Shown here: in pieces, positions 12,104 through 24,100 of the stretch | Numbering within the stretch: the stretch's first letter is position 1 | Layout of the letters: every line of letters starts with the position of its first letter | DNA from: Telopea speciosissima | Lineage: Eukaryota > Streptophyta > Magnoliopsida > Proteales > Proteaceae | Direction: 5' to 3' | NCBI RefSeq assembly: GCF_018873765.1 | Contig: NC_057926.1 | Location: 38,610,946-38,674,945 of the forward strand | DNA: 64,000 bases | Translations under genes and position numbers: made by a program | Notes under the pieces: generated by a model | What the model was told of the DNA's origin: nothing | The model's database searches: none | What the model saw: only the letters and a program-made list of their open reading frames with translations

Positions 12104-15100
12104 TCATAGAACTGCACCGGTCATGAATCTGTGGTTCAATACAGCTTCTGCAATTGGCCTTTTACGGAAGTCTGGATTCAGCATTGCCTGCAGCAATTAA
12201 ACTGTTAATGCTGGAAAGTAAATTTATGAGATATATATTTCAAAATGGAAAAGGGAAAGCTGTTACTTAGAGACCGAATCATCAATCATAAATGATAAAA
12301 CATTGTCAAATTAAGCACCAAATCAACCTTGGCAATGGCTTACTTTGGACCATAACCTGAGCCAGACAGGTTAAACAAGTCCCCGAAAAGCACAGGGCAT
12401 ATGGCCCCATCATCTAACCTGGTCCCTGATTTGGAAACTTATAGTGTTGGATAGAACTACCTCCAACACAATCATCACTTGCAGAAATGTGAAATTTGTG
12501 GAGCACAAATCTGTTGTGTAACAGATTATGTAAAATATACCCCATGTGGATGAATTCCAAATTATCTATTCAAGTAGATAATTAGATCAAAGAAATGAGA
12601 AACGATAAGCATAATATTAAGCAGGTATTTATTTGACCTGGAGTAACTCCCAACCAGCACCAGCACCGAGATCCAGAAACTTGACTGCTTCTAACAAGCG
12701 GTCGTCTGCTAAACAGTACCTAAAAAGAAAAAAAAATAAATTGAGTCCCCCAAGAAGTGTGCAACAATGCAAGTCTTGCAGAAGCAGATAGTGGAGTACT
12801 ACTTATGTCTATAGATTTCACAATTAGAAATTTTGAAAGCAGAGGTTTACAAAAGGAGAGGACAAACCATTTCATGGCCCCTAAAGTCTCATACATTAAA
12901 GCTTGATTTCTTAGTTGATTATAATGATCTCAATTATTAAATTCACTTGAATGTTTGGGCGGAGCTCTGTATGACTAGTAGATAAAATGCCTTGTCATAA
13001 TTATTAACTTCAATATATTGATACTTAGCCTAGAATTAGGTTGAGATCCATTAATGCAGTCCTGATAGTCATATCTATTTCTGCCCTTTGAGATCTAGGT
13101 GGGACCAGTTATATGTGATTTACCCTCTGTAGCCACGAAAGTGTAGAAGGATGATGGTTATGACCTGAACTCATCATTCTTCAGAGGCACAATCGCTAGC
13201 CTGTGACACCATTGTGTAATGGTCACATCACTTGGGGACTCGTGACTTGTAGATAGATCAGCTATGCGGGACATTGCTGACACAGAATGTGATTAACTAA
13301 TGTGACTCTTGATGTAGATCAAAACCTGAAGAAGAAGAGGCCAAAATACTGTTCACGTGAACAGTATCACAGCCCCTTATTTTTGGCTTGGTGAGAATAC
13401 TCCTTAAAAATTATGGGGGCAGATTAGTCTTTGAAGTATTAGTTATTCAAGTCCTTAAGTGAAGGGCAATTTTGTCATTCTTCTAAAGCTAATAAGTTGA
13501 ACTGATGGGGACCACAGGCTAGAGATTTCAGCTGCAACAATTAAGTCATCCAAGTGGGTCCCACAAGGAGATTTGAAGGCTTAAGAAGATTTAGAAGATT
13601 TTATTATGTTTCTATTTTTACTTCTGTCCTAGTTAATTAGAGTAGTTTCTAATTCTTAAGATTGAGTCAATGAGTTAGCTTCTATTTTTGTCTTTTCTTG
13701 GGAAGCAAGTATTGCTTCTATTTAATCGTAAGGCTGATATAGCCATCCCCATGATTTATCAAGTTGAATGAAAGTTATTTTCCTGCTGCAAGCATGGCTA
13801 TTCTCAAGTTTGATTGTGAAGCTTGAAGGGCCTGGCTGAGGGAGCCGAAACCTGAGGGCTGTTGAGAGCCAAATCTCCTTATCCCTTACCTTCTATTTTC
13901 CTATCCTCTTCTTCTCACTGTCTACTACACCCAACAGAACCATATTCCTGCTGTGTTTTGTGACTGAAACTGAGTGCAATCATGTGTTGCTGAAGACCAA
14001 AAGTGATTCCCAATCAAGCTCTTGACTGATTGCTGCTGACCACCATCAGAAGAAGAATCGAAGATCACCTCTGCAGATCTGTTTTCTGTCCTGCTGTCTG
14101 CAACAATTGAACTAGCTTTTCTCTGAAGCCTGAGCCCTAATCCAGTAGAACTTTGGAGGGTTGAATCAACCACACAAGAGGCTCACTCAATCCCAATTCC
14201 AGCCCAGTCTGCTGGCTGGTTTGACCTGCAGAACCTAACCTTCTATTTTGGTGCTATCCCCATATCTCCCGACTCTACCATTAGAATTGAGTGAAACTTT
14301 CAGCAGTGCTTTCCCACCATACAAGCTTCAATCAATCCAAGTTTGGTTGCATTCCCATGGCGGGTTTGGTTTGAAACCCAAACCTTCTAAACCTGCCTTT
14401 GTTTCTAAGCCTGATTTGCTGCCCTCATTGATGATTTGCTGAATTTATTATTAATCCTACTGTAGAGTGGTTCTTAGCTGAACCTCTTCTACATTAACTG
14501 TACTGCATGAGCATGGAGGTGTTGGCATATGGAGCCTACAGGAATACAAGAGGGTTGAGGTCAGGTAGGGGGCATTTTGGATGCTGCAGGTGATGATGAT
14601 AGATTTGTACATGCCCATTGACATCTGATCTCAGATAATTCCAAAATGATTTTTGGCAGGTTTTGATGTTTCCCTGCAAAAGGACTAAATACTAATAACA
14701 TCCACCTGAAGGGAAAGCACATGCCCAATCCCCACATGTCTATTTCTTCTACTACTAAATGGCTAATCCCCAAGCAGGCATGAGTGTGTTGACAATCTTC
14801 AAAAAACAAAGGTTTGAAATCCCTTGGAATCACGACAGAACTGATACGAGTCAATTGGATCCAAAATGAAGATTGAGTATGTTGTTGGCTTGAAGACTGT
14901 CCGATCCAATGTTGACAGAGTGAGCTTTAAAGCCTCTACAGCATATTTGCCCTTGTTGGGAGTGTCAACTCAATAGATCATGACACAGTCAATGTAAAGG
15001 GGTTACACCTTGCTTCGTATGTTATTGTTATACTGCAGTTGGGCTCAATGGTGCTATGGAACTTAGATTGCCTGTAAGAGTGCATAGCTCAGTAAAAAGG

Positions 15101-18100
15101 AAAACAGGATACTAGGCTCAGGTGATAGACTAAGCTCAGCTAAGCTAAACCCAGCAAGTTTAGTTATTTAACTAGGCTGCTACAATAAACCTCACACTCT
15201 CACGTGCCATCTACTTCACCATGGTGATATCAAGGAGAGAGCTACGCAACAAATTGAATTTTGAGCATCCTACAAGATTTGTTCACTAAGGTTTTGTTCA
15301 GAGACTATTTTGCTTCTAAAGATTGTTGACTAAGGTATTGCATATCTAATATAAATTGGTCACAAGGTGCATGTAGCATCCTACAAGAATTATTCTCCTT
15401 CCTGAGATCTTAACCATACTGGGGAAAATCAATATGATGCTTCAGATATTTTGTAAACATCAGCAGGGGAAGAGGGAATACGACTAACTATGATAATCTA
15501 TCCAACAGCAGTCATCTTTTAGGAGTGGAGGAATCAACAAAATAAGCTATTAAAGGATAAAGTGGTGTATTAATCATAAGAAATGGCAGATTTTTACTCT
15601 CTCACTGCTTCAAGATCAAGTTGGAAAGTGCTTTCGAGAAGTCTCTGCAAGTTCACAACATTACAGTTAGGTTAGGTGGATGGCCGAAACCATGATCCTT
15701 GATCAGGAAGAGACAAGCATATATAATTTTCTCCAAGAGAATATGATGCATAAAATCGAACATGATCATTATGTGTTTAGTCTAGCTCACTTGTAATGTA
15801 AGGCCATCCATGATGCCTGCTTCGCAAAATGGAACAAAAGATAAGTACGCAAGCAGAAGACCCGCTTCATATCTGCTTACAAACAGATAGGACAATAGAG
15901 TGTACAAGCATGGAAACTAGGAAAAAATCGAAATAAACTCTTAACAGATAAAGTGAATTGAAGGTCAAACAGTTACATGTCATCTGCTATTCCAAAGGCT
16001 CTTTTCTCCATAGGAGTGAAAGCACCAGCGGCAGATGCCCTTCTCCATAGTCCCTCAGATAGTATTCCAGGACCTTCTTCTAGGACTGAATACCTAAGAA
16101 ACCAGTATTGATGATATAACCCACTTCAAGTGAAATGCATTGTGCATTATCAATTTATTTTCTAATAATAACGATAACAATGCAAACCAATCAAAAATGA
16201 ATTATGGATACTGAATAGAACAATAATATGCACATGCACTATAAATTCAGGTAGATCTTACCACTTCTTTTTCTGGTGGTGTTTCAAGCAATCAATAACT
16301 AGTAATATTATAGTAAAATAGAGTAAATATTAGTTTTTGTGAGTATGTGTCTCGGAAAATAACTGATCAAGGTAAATTGATCTTCTTTTAGGTCAAATTA
16401 CCAGTACCTTAAAAAGAAAATAAAACTAAAATAATCAGAGTAAAGCATTTGTTAAACATAACATAATCTTTATGTGGATAAAAGATATCAAGCTAGGAGA
16501 AGAAACAAGTACCCTTGTTATAAAGCTTAATAAATATCTCCAAAAAAGATATTCGAATAGTGCATGTTAATACGTACAAATAGAACATCACAAAATAAAA
16601 TGTGAGCAAGCTGGTTTCCAAGAAACTAAAAGAACATGTTTTTTATACCTTACATCAACTGAAAAGGCTAGATCCCGGAGCCTTGGGACTAAGTAAGCTC
16701 CATCCTTCTCCACTATTGTACTGCCAATAGTTAATAGAACTTTGCATTATATTCTACAGATAGAAACCAAGCTATTATTATCAAACAAGTCTCAGGCAGT
16801 TCTAAGGAAAATTCTAAGGAATGAAAAACTTTACAAGTCCAATCAGCATACTTGAGAATGACAGAAGCAGGACCAAGACTCTGGTGTAATCTATCACGGT
16901 CATGCATGAAGGCTAGACCACTCACAGCACCCCGAAGCAGCTTAATGACAAAAAATCTTCTTCGTTTTATAGTTTGCTCCTCGTCAAAACGATTCCAGAA
17001 CTTCTGTTCTCCAAGATTACGATCTTTTGATACTGCTTCACTTTTAACTTTCGCATAGTCTCCAGCACTATAGATCCCATCGTTACGGAAAGCAAGCCAC
17101 TGTACAGAAGAGATTCCCTTTAATTTGCATCTACCATAAAGAATTAATAAAATAATTAACATTTTAAAAGTTGATGTAATAGACCTGTTCCCCAGTTTTT
17201 GTCTCAAACCCTCCTAAAAGTATCTGTATATTCTGACAGCTTTCTTTGGAATCACTCTGCAAAAGTTATGCAGGATTCACTCATCAAAAAGGTTTCTTTC
17301 TGTTATACTCTCTGAAGACCGTTCCTTAGGAAAAGATTTGGAGTGAAAATAGATATTTTGGATGACACAGGCTAGCCTTCTTACCTGGAGGAAAATATGA
17401 GTCTTTAACTCATTTGCAGCCATCATATCTGCCTCAATACCACCAGCACGCTGTCCGGGATAGACCTACATGAGCAGTAAAACAATATGATTGTTAAGAT
17501 CAAATGGACCTAAAGATAAAAATTATGGAAAGGACTATAAAGACTCATTCACAAGTGAATATATCCAAAAATATAACTTACAAATTATGCACCAAAAGTA
17601 CAAAGTAAATATATCTTCTCTAATACCACACAAAAAAAAAATGAGAGAGAAAGAACAGGTGTCTTGTCATTTACTTTTGTTGAGATTGGCTATGTTACCC
17701 ACTAGGGGTAACCTAGTCCTAGTTGGCTTTTATTACTTATTTTGTTTATGTTTTAATTGTTTTATTCCTGTTTTTCCCCCCTATACGATTTCTATTTGGG
17801 ATTCCTAGTTATAGTGGGAATTCCTAGTAGGAATAGGATTGGGGGGAATTCATATCTTGCTGTAATTTGATTTTGTTATAAATAAGAGGCTGGGGTGATC
17901 GATCAGATCATCTAAGCATTAATTCCCAAGGCTGTTAACATGGTATCAGAGCAGGATCTGATCTAAGAACAGCTTTCTCGATTTCTGGTTCTCTCCTTCT
18001 CAGTTTTCTCTGTTTTTTTTCTTTCATTCGATCCCATCTTCACTCCCCTTCTTCCACTCGATCTTCTTCATTTTTTTTTGGTTTCTTCTTCTGAATTAGG

Positions 18101-21100
18101 GCAGATCTAATGAGGTGATCTGTTGTTTAGATGCTGCCCTAATTAATCACCTCATCCCTTGATGCTTTAAGAAGCTTTTGGGATCGATAGCTGCTGCACC
18201 TTCCTCTGCGATTTTGTTTGGAGTTCTCCCCACCTGCAGATCAGTCTCCTCTATCAATTTGACACTGGTTTGATTATTGGGATCCATTCCTGCAGTTTCA
18301 ATTGGACAGCTGCTATCACAGGTTTTCTTCTCCAGATTAAAGCACCTCCTCAAATCGATCTACCTTCAGGGTTTTTCACAACAAACCCTAACTTTGTCAA
18401 TTTTTGGTTTTTTTCTGGAAAAGCTACTTCATCAACAATCAGTACCATCGATGCAGATTTTTTCTCAGCCTTTGAAGACCTTATATCTGCAGATTTTTCT
18501 CAGCCTTTGAAGACCTTATATCTGCAGTTTTTTTTCCAGCACTTGAAGACCCCTAAAACCAGATCGATTACCTTTCTTAGGGTTTTTTTCTTAAACCCTG
18601 CTCCTCGGTTTTGGTTTAAGGGCAGTTGGTTGCTGTATTCCAGCTTTTGTTTTTGTTACCACAGGGCAGATCTGATTTTTCTGCCTGGCTGAATCATGGG
18701 TGACTCAGAGATGACTACTGCTACTTCTGGAGGAGATCAAACAAGGTCTGATTTTCTTCCCTATGCTGCTGCCATTAAGCTTGATGGTACCAACTACTTA
18801 ATTTGGGCCAGATCATTATCCATGACAGTGGCTGGTAGGGGACTCACTGACCATCTTACTGGCACCACCAAACAGCCTACTGAAGAAGGTGCTGCTCGTA
18901 CTAAATGGGCTGCCAATGATGCAATGGTAATGTCCTTTGTTCTGAACTCTATGACCACTGACCTCTCTAGTCAGTATCTTCTCCTTGACACGGCTACACA
19001 AATATGGACAGCTGTCAATGGCACTTATGGTCGTTCAGGTAATGGTGCTCAGGTATATGAAATCAGGAAGACACTCCAAACCACTACTCAGAAGGAGATG
19101 TTTGTCACCAAATACTATGCTGCCCTCAAGTGTTTATGGCAGCAATTGGATCACTATGCTCGGTTTCAGCCTACTACTCTGCTGATATTACTGCCTACCA
19201 CACCTATGTAGATCAATTCCGTGTCTATGATTTCCTGGCTGGCCTCAATGATGACTATGACCTTATTCGGGTGCAAGTTCTTGGACGGGTTCCTTTCCCC
19301 ACTCTAGAGGAGACCTTTTCTTATGTTCACAGTGAAGAAACACGAAGGGCTGCCATGATGATTACTCCTAAAGTTGAGCGATCAGCCTTACAGACTGCTG
19401 GCCCCACTCCTGTTGCGTCTTCTGACAGTGTTGCTGCTTCTACTACTACTACCAAGAGCCTGTTAAGTGTGAGCATTGTCACAAACCATATCACACTAAG
19501 GCTCAGTGCTGGAAATTACACGGAAAGCCAGCTGATTTTGAGGCCAAACGTGGTCGTGCTAAGTCTAAAAACAGAGCCAATCATACTGAAAGTGTAGCTC
19601 CAACTCCCACTGCTGACATTGGTTTCTCCCAAGAAGAACTTCAGGCTCTGCGTCGTATGTTGAACACATCAACTGCCTCTACAACGTCTGCTGCCAATTC
19701 AGGTTCCTTCTTTGCCCGTACAGGTATTTCTTTTGCTGGTCATTGTGCATCAGTAGTATCCACTCCATGGATCATAGACTCCGGAGCTACTGATCACATG
19801 ACAGGTTCTTCTAGCCTTTTTGATACATATTCTCCTGCCTCTGGTAAGGACAAAGTCAAAATCGTTGATGGGTCCCTCTCCTCCATCTCAGGAAAATGAT
19901 CCATTGGTTGTTCTCCTTCCCTTACACTGTCATCTGTGTTGCATATTCCCAAATATACAACTAACCTTCTTTCCATTAGCAGTATCACTAAATCCTTGAA
20001 TTGTAAAGTGACCTTTTTTCCCACTCACTGTGTCTTTCAGGAACTGGACTCGGGGAAGACGATTGGATCGGGTAAAGTGCATGGTGGATTGTACCTACTT
20101 GATGGCTATCCTAAACATACTCAGACTTCACCTTCGGCATCTTTCTCCTCTGACTTACATAAATGGCACTCTAGACTAGGCCATCCCCCCTTAGGTACTT
20201 TATCAAATTTATTTCCAGCATTAGTTAAAGACTGTAATAAGGAAGACTTTTTTTGTGAACCTTGTGTCTTGGTTAAACAGACACGTTCAACTTATCCTAT
20301 TTCTAATAAAAGATCCTCTTCTTTATTTCATATCGTTCATACTGATGTGTGGGGGCCTAGTAGGAAAGCTTCCCTGACTGGCTATCGGTGGTATGTCACT
20401 TTCATGGACTGCTATTCTAGGTTCACTTGGGTATACCTTATGCACACAAAAAGTGAAGTATTTTTATGTTTTCAGCACTTTCATCAAATGATTAAGACCC
20501 AATTTAATGCCCCTCTTCAAATTTTGAGGAGTGACAATGGGAAAGAGTATATGGAAGGTCAATTCCAAAAATACCTTGCTGCACATGGAATCCTCCATCA
20601 GACCAGCTGTGTCGACACTCCAGCCCAAAATGGTGTGGTTGAGAGAAAAAACCGCCACCTCCGGGCTCTTATGTTTGCTCGCAATGTCCCTTCCCTTTAT
20701 TGGGGGGATGTTGTCCTTACTGCGGCCTATTTAATTAATAGGCTGCCCAGTTTGGTTCTTCTTTCAAAAGCCCCTATTAAGCTATTACTTGGCTCTTTTT
20801 CCTTTATAGTCCCACCTAAGGTATTTGGCTGCGTTTGTTATGCCAGGGATACAAGGTCCCCTGGTAAACTTGACCCACATAGTCTCCGCTGCATTTTCTT
20901 GGGATACTCTGCTACCCAAAAGGGGTACAAATGTTACTACCCTCCATCCCGCCGGACTTTTGTCAGCATGGATGTTGTCTTTCATGAAAATGTTCCATAT
21001 TATGTGTCCCCACCTCTTCAGGGGGAGAGTGTTAGTGAAGATGTGCTAACTATTGACTCTCCACCTCCACTTCAGTCTGTTGACCATGAGTCTGAACCAG

Positions 21101-24100
21101 TTCGGCCTGCCCTTAGTACTTCCCTTGAGTCAAGGGGAGAGGTTCCTATACAGGGGGAGACCATTTCTATTCAGGGGGAACAAGCTACCCCGGTCCAGAC
21201 TCCTATCCAGAGGACTATTAGTGAATTTCAGAGGAGGATTGATGCTAGTAATATGAAGACCTATGCAAGGAAACATAAGCAGGTTCAATCAACTGTTGCT
21301 CCAGTACCCATCCAATTGCCGAACCCGGATCCAGAACCTGCCTCTCCACCTGGTAATGTTCCTAATTTACCTATTGCTCTTCGCAAAGGTGTCAGAACTT
21401 GCACTCAGCATCCCATATCTCATGTCGTTTCTTATGATTCCCTTTCCCCATCCTTCCGTGCCTTTGTTTCCTCTCCTTCTGTTCGTATTCCTAACAATTG
21501 GCAGGAAGCTTTATCAGACGGAAAGTGGAAGGCAGCTATGATGGAAGAAATGGAAGCCTTGAAAAAAAATAACATATGGGAGCTAGTGGTTCTTCCACCT
21601 GGGAAGAAAACCGTTGGATGTAAATGGGTGTTTGTGGTGAAACAGAAGGTGGATGGCACTGTGGATAGGTATAAGGCACGACTCGTGGCCAAGGGGTTCA
21701 CTCAGACATACGGCATTGATTACCAGGAAACTTTTACACCGGTTGCCAAGTTAAATACTGTTCGTGTGTTATTATCTTGTGCAGTCAACCTTGGATGGGA
21801 TTTGCAGCAGCTAGATGTAAAAATGCCTTCCTAAATGGAACACTGGATGAGGAGGTGTATATGGACATTCCACCAGGGTTCTCTTGTGACAAAAACCGAA
21901 GAAAAGTATGTAGACTGAAGCGTGCACTTTATGGGCTGAAGCAGTCACCTCGAGCATGGTTTGGGTGGTTCTACAAGGCCATGATTTCTGTGGGTTATAA
22001 GCAGAGTAATGTTGATCACACACTCTTTATAAAGAGGGTTGGTGAAAAACTCACTGTTCTTATAGTCTACGTTGATGATATAGTGGTTATTGGCAAATGG
22101 TGATGAGATCAGACGGTTGAAGACCTTCCTTGGACAAGAATTTGAGATTAAGGATCTAGGGAAACTACGATACTTTCTTGGGATTGAAGTAGCCAGATCT
22201 TCTAAAGGCATTTTTCTCTCCCAGAGGAAGTATGTCCTAGACTTATTGACTGAGATCGGGTTGCTAAGCTGTCATCCTTCAGATACTCCTATGGACCCTA
22301 CTGTTCGACTCAAGGAGAAAGAGGGTGAGCCTGTTGATAAAGGCCGGTACCAAAGACTTGTAGGGAAGCTGATTTATCTTTCACACACTCGTCCTGACAT
22401 TGCTGTCGCCGTGAATACTGTGAGCCAGTTTATGCATGATCCCTACTCTTCTCATATGGAGGTTGTTCTTCGTATCTTGCACTATTTGAAGTCAGCTCCT
22501 GGAAAAGGAATTCTTTTGTCTACGCATGGTCATCTACGGATAGAAGCATACACTGATGTTGATTGGGCTGGTTCTTCAGATCGCAAGTCTATTTCTAGGT
22601 ATTGCTCCTTTGTAGGTGGAAATCTTGTCACGTGGCGTAGTAAGAAGCAAAATGTTGTTGCTCATTCTAGTGCCAAAGCTGAGTTTCAAGCTATGGCACA
22701 GGGTATTTGTGAGTTACTCTGGCTTAAAGGGCTGCTACAAGATCTTGGTGTTCCTATTCGTCTTCTTATGATGTTGTACTGTGACAACAAGGCTGCAATC
22801 AGCATAGCACACAACCCAATACAGCATGATCGTACCAAGCATGTTGAGGTGGATAGGCATTTCATCAAAAAGAAGTTAGAGGCAGGGCTGATTTATATTC
22901 CCTTTGTGACGTCTACTGATCAACTTGCAGATATCTTCACTAAGGGATTGTCTGGGAAGCTGTTTCATCCCAATCTAGTCAAGTTGGGCATGATCGACAT
23001 CTTTGCTCCAACTTGAGGGGGAGTGTTGAGATTGGCTACGTTACCCACTAGGGGTAACCTAGTCCTAGTTGGCTTTTATTACTTATTTTGTTTATGTTTT
23101 AATTGTTTTATTCCTGTTTTTCCCCCCTATACGATTTCTATTTGGGATTCCTTGTTATAGTGGGAATTCCTAGTAGGAATAGGATTGGGGGGAATTCATC
23201 TCTTGCTGTAATTTGATTTTGTTATAAATAAGAGGCTGGGGTGATCGATCAGATCATCTAAGCATTAATTCCCAAGGCTGTTAACAACTTTGAACTGCAA
23301 AAGCCTTGCATGTTCCACCATCAGCAAGACTACAAAAGACAGCAAAAATTTTCTAAAAAAATGAGTAAGAAAATACAAGTTCCTTGATACCTAAGAGGTG
23401 AGGAGGACCTAGGCGATATTGTCCATAGCACTTTCATTTTCCAGTTCACTCTGATCAACTTGATAAGGTTATGAAGCAGTAAAGCAAGGTACCACACACT
23501 TTACATGTAGTTAATAAGTACAGTAAGTGATGAAATCAACTCCATTCAAAACTCCAATTACCTCAGTTTGAGTTCCCAGCTACTAGAACTAATAAAACTT
23601 ACAAAATCCAGCTACCCAATTGGTAAATGGTTTCAACAACCAGCATTCCAATTTGAAAGACCAACATTAAGAAGAGAAAGGTAGAGATATATCCAATCAA
23701 ATGGATTTTAGCAGTTTGTCAATATCCTCCCCAACCAATTAAAAGTATTAAACCTGATTCAATCTCAAGAACAAAATGTTTCTATGCATGTATAATGGAC
23801 AACAACAGCAGAGTAACAGGAACACTTTCAGTGTTAGCTCTAGGACACCAAGAGATGGATAAATTCTTCTAAAAAAAATCTGTTTATTGTTTCCTATGCG
23901 CCTGACAACGCCATGGCTCGCCTAGGCACCATGACTACTATGAAAAAGACAATGCTCATAATATGTGACTTCATGAATCGTACCAAGTAAAATAACTACT
24001 ACATTGTAATGCTAAGAAACTAATTATAATTCAAACTCTGACTGTAACCACCGAGCATGATCCTACTTAAAACTGAATCAAGCATTTATGAAATTTCTAC

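Larger units (their letters stand above)
17678..23286 (+). mobile_element. Ty1/copia LTR retrotransposon 1, complete, antisense in host intron
   Basis: A 5609 bp element flanked by the 5-bp duplication ACTTT (17673-17677 and 23287-23291). Two 263-bp LTRs differ at three sites. A primer-binding site TGGTATCAGAGC follows the left LTR (17941-17952), matching the initiator-methionine tRNA 3' end as is usual for copia. A polypurine tract (TGAGGGGGAG) precedes the right LTR. Domain order is gag, protease, integrase, reverse transcriptase, RNase H, which defines Ty1/copia. It lies on the plus strand, opposite to the kinase-like gene whose intron 3 it occupies; host splicing signals are intact. Confidence 0.95.

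Noticed and set aside
13312-14450. Possible full solo LTR in intron 10
   Set aside because: LTR-like texture, but no TG..CA pair with matching 5-bp flanks could be found, so it is listed only as a note on the intron.
14561-14854. 97-codon minus-strand frame containing EEIDMWGLG, faintly like a protein kinase subdomain
   Set aside because: No further kinase motifs, no splice-consistent neighbours, and it lies inside intron 10 of an intact gene.
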